Source: an uncultured Acidobacteriia bacterium
GTDB taxonomy: Bacteria > Acidobacteriota > Terriglobia > Bryobacterales > Bryobacteraceae
DNA: 54,103 nt
Direction: 5' to 3'
NCBI GenBank assembly: GCA_903881085.1
Contig: CAIRSA010000429.1
Span: forward strand, 1 to 54,103
Shown: positions 51,455 through 54,103 of the stretch, piece after piece
How positions within the stretch are numbered: the stretch's first letter is position 1
How the letters are laid out: every line of letters starts with the position of its first letter
Program-made: the position numbers and the translations under genes
Notes under the pieces: model-generated
Told to the model about the DNA's origin: nothing
The model's database searches: none
Seen by the model: only the letters and a program-made list of their open reading frames with translations

Positions 51455-52280
51455 GAGAGTTTCGGGGCTCGCTGCGATTCCGGCTTATTGGGAACATTTC
51501 TGCGGCACGGAATTCCCGCTGATCCAGCCTCACCTGCGACCGACGAACGATCTTGGCTCGAGCTACCCTTGCCCGCATCCTCGCGACTATGATTGCCCAC
51601 GCGGGATAGTGGATTACGGAGATGGTTCCTTTGTGGCGATCTGTAGACACCCACACCGGCTTTGCAACGACAAGGTGCTCTCGGCCAGCGACGCTCTGGT
51701 CCATGATCTCGACCTTGCCTCTTTCTTCCAATCCGTAGCGCAAGCGCTGGGACTGCGCTGGCAGCAACCTGCCCTTCGCTTTCCTGGCGTCTGGGCGATT
51801 GGAGTGTCGGCCCGCGCCAACACGCGGAGCCAGCCCGCCTTCCTACAGGTCCAATCGCGGCGGTCGGCATTTCTGCAAGGCGTTCGCAGGCTGCTGGTCG
51901 AGATCGATGGGCCCTTTCTACTGGTGGCGCCCACCGAACAATTTCGGGATGTGGCCATTCAGGAAATGATTCAGCGCCGCGGAATCGGTTTCATTTCCCT
52001 CGAGGACCAGATCGTGATGGACGATGCAGGGCGGCTGGTCGCGCTGGATCCTGTCTCGACCGACGATGAGCACTCCGTTACGCCGCCGGTCGATCGGGAA
52101 CGCGTGCTGAACGCTTTCTGCCAGAAGTACGACATCCCGAAAACGAAGGCGGCAGATCAGGCAGAGGTGGACCCCACGGACTTGTACAAGTGGGTGCGTA
52201 ACGAACTGCCCAGAAATTCGAAGAAGTCCGCCCGCATCGAGGTTCTGCTCAGGCGCGGAATTGTTAAGCCGACACGCTGA
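51420..52280 (+). CDS. Unknown protein with Cys-rich N-terminus and HTH-like C-terminus
   Basis: A 286-aa protein of unknown family. Near the N-terminus CGTEFPLIQP, YPCPHPRDYDCP and ICRHPHRLC provide at least five Cys and several His, probably a zinc site (about residues 28-85). The middle is alpha/beta (FLLVAPTEQFRDVAIQEMIQ). The C-terminus (about 220-286: RVLNAFCQKYDIPKTKAADQ, VDPTDLYKWVRNELP) resembles an HTH with recognition helix DPTDLYKWV. It may be a DNA-binding regulator. The ATG at 51420 has GGAG about 12 bases upstream and overlaps the previous gene by 35 bp. A longer TTG start at 51366 is possible but lacks a ribosome-binding site. Confidence 0.68.
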   Translation: MRKLTRLWQGLERVSGLAAIPAYWEHFCGTEFPLIQPHLRPTNDLGSSYPCPHPRDYDCPRGIVDYGDGSFVAICRHPHRLCNDKVLSASDALVHDLDLASFFQSVAQALGLRWQQPALRFPGVWAIGVSARANTRSQPAFLQVQSRRSAFLQGVRRLLVEIDGPFLLVAPTEQFRDVAIQEMIQRRGIGFISLEDQIVMDDAGRLVALDPVSTDDEHSVTPPVDRERVLNAFCQKYDIPKTKAADQAEVDPTDLYKWVRNELPRNSKKSARIEVLLRRGIVKPTR

Positions 52281-52381
52281 ACGCCACACTTCGCCCACAC
52301 CGCCCTTATTGATTCGCCCACATAGTTAGGGTGCATCATCGCCTTGTACCGAACACGCACAAAGCGTAAGAGACAGGCGAA

Positions 52382-52594
52382 ATGAGCGACAAACCACTCG
52401 AAACACTGATCGACGAAAAGGAACTGGCCGAAACACTCCAGATCTCCCTCGGAACACTACGGACCTGGCGAATTGATGGGAAGGGCCCTCGTTTCCATCG
52501 GATTGGCCAGATGATCCGCTACACCCCATCCGACGTGAAAACTTGGCTGTTGAGCCGGCAGGCGGGTGGCGACATGGCGGAGGTGGCGCGATGA
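52382..52594 (+). CDS. Excisionase-like HTH protein (MerR/AlpA type)
   Basis: A 70-aa DNA-binding protein. ETLIDEKELAETLQISLGTL followed by RTWRIDGKGPRFHRIGQMIR and YTPSDVKTWLLSR is the helix_turn_helix_17/excisionase pattern of a winged HTH found in phage and ICE excisionases and AlpA-like regulators. It probably controls excision or early transcription of the element. The preceding 101-bp gap (52281-52381) holds no gene. Its stop overlaps the next start (ATGA). Confidence 0.85.
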   Translation: MSDKPLETLIDEKELAETLQISLGTLRTWRIDGKGPRFHRIGQMIRYTPSDVKTWLLSRQAGGDMAEVAR

Positions 52595-52950
52595 TCCGGC
52601 CCGTCACTCTACAGGACTTGCTGCCTTCCGAGGCCGCGTTCATCGACGCCATGCAGCAACTCGGCTTCGGCCGCTTTGAATACCTCCAGATTCGCGGCGG
52701 TGAACTGGTCCTCGACCCTGGGCCAGTCACGGTGCGCGACATCAAGTTTGGGTCGCCGGTGACGCCCGGCAAACTGGTGGAGGCATCTTCGGCACTCCGG
52801 CCGCAGGTTGCGGAGTTCTTTGAGTACGTGCGCGAAGTCGATGCCGGCGAGATCCGCGAACTCGAAGTGCGGCACGGCTTACCCTTCTCCATGGAGATCG
52901 AACAGGCCGGCGGGAAGAGTGCCGTTCCGCAAGGAGGCAGCCGTGGCTGA
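52591..52950 (+). CDS. Small unknown protein
   Basis: A 119-aa protein of unknown family starting at the ATG that overlaps the HTH gene's stop (ATGA). It reads IRPVTLQDLLPSEAAFIDAM, QQLGFGRFEYLQIRGGELVL, then a charged helix REVDAGEIRELEVRHGLPFS. Its QQLGFGRFEYLQIRGGEL segment resembles small phage proteins found beside single-strand DNA or recombination genes, but I cannot name it. It overlaps the next gene by 8 bp. Part of the rightward cascade. Confidence 0.72.
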   Translation: MIRPVTLQDLLPSEAAFIDAMQQLGFGRFEYLQIRGGELVLDPGPVTVRDIKFGSPVTPGKLVEASSALRPQVAEFFEYVREVDAGEIRELEVRHGLPFSMEIEQAGGKSAVPQGGSRG

Positions 52951-53461
52951 CATCACGCTTGATCAAGCTTTGCCAGTTGCTCAAAACCTCGCCGGGCGGA
53001 AAGCCAATGCGTTCGTTCGCCGCTGCGGGTTCGCCGTCGATGAAAGAGAAGACGTAGAAAGTAGACTCGTCCTGACTTTCATTACCCGTTGGCCGAACTT
53101 CGATAACCAGCGCGCATCTATCCAGACCTTCGCATCGCGGGTCATGGACAAGGAACTGATGTCAATCCTGCGGTATCACCTGGCGCCAAGCCGAAGGGAG
53201 CAGGACATACCGGCCTCCGATTCCGGCCCAAGTTCGGCGGCACGCGCGCGGTTCCGTATTGACCTCGAACGCGCGCTCGCCTCGCTGCCCAGTCCCGTTC
53301 AAGAGACCGCGCTGGCGCTGTTCTGGTACTCCACTGTCGAATCCGCAGCGGAGTTGGGCTGCTCTCGCCAGATCATACACGCGCGGAAGCGGCGGATTCG
53401 CCAAGCGCTGGACGCCGCCGGCATTGGGCCCGGGTACTTCATCGCCGGAGGTGCCCGGTGA
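52943..53461 (+). CDS. Sigma-70-like / RNA polymerase sigma factor-related protein
   Basis: A 172-aa protein. Its N-terminal part (FVRRCGFAVDEREDVESRLV, LTFITRWPNFDNQRASIQTF, ASRVMDKELMSILRYH) resembles region 2 of sigma-70 proteins; its C-terminal part (ALASLPSPVQETALALFWYS, TVESAAELGCSRQIIHARKR, RIRQAL) resembles region 4 with an HTH. It is compact, like ECF or phage-encoded sigma factors. The GTG at 52943 is fixed by a perfect AAGGAGG six bases upstream. It overlaps both neighbours (8 bp before; GTGA after). It may direct late transcription of the element (inference). Confidence 0.72.
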   Translation: MADITLDQALPVAQNLAGRKANAFVRRCGFAVDEREDVESRLVLTFITRWPNFDNQRASIQTFASRVMDKELMSILRYHLAPSRREQDIPASDSGPSSAARARFRIDLERALASLPSPVQETALALFWYSTVESAAELGCSRQIIHARKRRIRQALDAAGIGPGYFIAGGAR

Positions 53462-54103
53462 GCACACAACTCATGACCTCCACTTACAGCATGTGGTCGC
53501 TATTCCGGAATTGCAGGAAGGCAGTGGATTGGCGATACCTCCAACAACTGGTCGGCTTGGAGCGGGATGGGAACCTCCATTTCGGCTCGCTCGTACACCA
53601 GTGCCTTGAGTTGTGGCACCAATTCCGCGACCTCGGGCGCGTGCTCGAACTCATCGACACTCTCTGTCCTAACCGTTTATATGACGATGGCCAACGCCGG
53701 GACTGGCACAACGCCACGGCATTGATGAAAGCCTATGCGGCGCGGTATGCGGCGGAGGAGTTCGAAGTGGTGGTGCTGGAGAAGACGTTCCAGGGTCCAA
53801 TCGTAAATCCGGCCACGGGCGCGGCATCTCGCAGCTTTGTCCTCGCCGGCAAAGTTGACGGCATCGTGCGTATCGGCGAGGACTACTTCCTCCTGGAGCA
53901 CAAGACCGCCGCGCAACTTGATGCCGATTATCTGGAGCGTTTGTGGACGGACTTCCAGATCACGATCTACGCCTACTACGTGGAGCAGACGATGGGCTTC
54001 ACCATCACCGGCGTCCTCTACAACATCCTCGTCAAAGCGAAGCTCCAGCAGAGCAAAGGTGAAACGGAAGAGGAGTATGAAGTGCGCCGCGCGGAACTGA
54101 TGG
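53458..54103 (+). CDS. PD-(D/E)XK nuclease family protein, cut by the window edge
   Basis: The reading frame starts at GTG 53458, overlapping the sigma-like gene's TGA (GTGA), and stays open to the right edge, so only the first 215 residues are visible. It starts STQLMTSTYSMWSLFRNCRK and reads HFGSLVHQCLELWHQF, then LAGKVDGIVRIGEDYFLLEH with the catalytic signature GKVDG (Asp) and LEHKT (E-x-K), followed by TDFQITIYAYYVEQ (the QxxxY motif of RecB-type nucleases). This is a Cas4/RecB-like PD-(D/E)XK family member, common in phage replication and recombination modules. Complete length is unknown. Confidence 0.85.
   Translation, partial: MSTQLMTSTYSMWSLFRNCRKAVDWRYLQQLVGLERDGNLHFGSLVHQCLELWHQFRDLGRVLELIDTLCPNRLYDDGQRRDWHNATALMKAYAARYAAEEFEVVVLEKTFQGPIVNPATGAASRSFVLAGKVDGIVRIGEDYFLLEHKTAAQLDADYLERLWTDFQITIYAYYVEQTMGFTITGVLYNILVKAKLQQSKGETEEEYEVRRAELM

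Overview
The window joins a GC-rich bacterial chromosome segment (1 to about 25 kb) to a mobile or defence island (about 25.6 kb to the right edge). The chromosomal part suggests an Acidobacteriota member near Solibacter/Bryobacter. This is inference from gene content: Tat-exported amidohydrolase and GH95 enzymes, an M28 peptidase, NHL propellers and a redoxin/haem/copper-oxygenase fusion. No rRNA or complete tRNA is present to confirm it.

Left part. A GT4 glycosyltransferase converges on an AGE-family epimerase, followed by an acyl-CoA dehydrogenase and a Tat-secreted amidohydrolase. Next come an exported M28 peptidase, a GH95 fucosidase-like enzyme, a BON-LysM protein, the redox fusion protein, a GNAT acetyltransferase, a BON protein and a ROK kinase. 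A cold-shock gene follows, separated by an unusual hairpin from a run of envelope-folding and redox genes (PpiC isomerase, HExxH protein, TlpA-like lipoprotein, DsbD N-domain protein, GT9, NHL). A GT-C membrane glycosyltransferase and the complete gcvT-gcvH-gcvPA-gcvPB glycine cleavage operon close this part. Small repeats lie between genes: a 93-bp tandem repeat, a 156-bp MITE-like element and REP-like palindromes.

Island. It begins near a 3' fragment of tRNA-Asn at 25.59 kb. A four-gene cassette follows (small ORF, DUF2924, large serine recombinase, HTH protein). Facing it is a 21-kb minus-strand operon of five very large genes joined mostly by 4-base ATGA overlaps. In transcription order it encodes: a 1730-aa helicase with a DUF1998-like region and a nuclease-like C-terminus; a SNF2-type helicase; an N6-adenine DNA methyltransferase; an unrecognised protein of about 1320 aa; and a second DUF1998 helicase of 1729 aa. 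The first three recall class 1 DISARM. The last two recall the DruH-DruE pair of type III Druantia. I read the operon as a composite anti-phage system and the most interesting object here. Divergent from it is a rightward cascade (two unknown genes, excisionase-like HTH, small unknown, sigma-like protein, PD-(D/E)XK nuclease) that resembles a phage or ICE module and runs off the right edge.

All family calls rest on reading motifs by eye; no database search was run.
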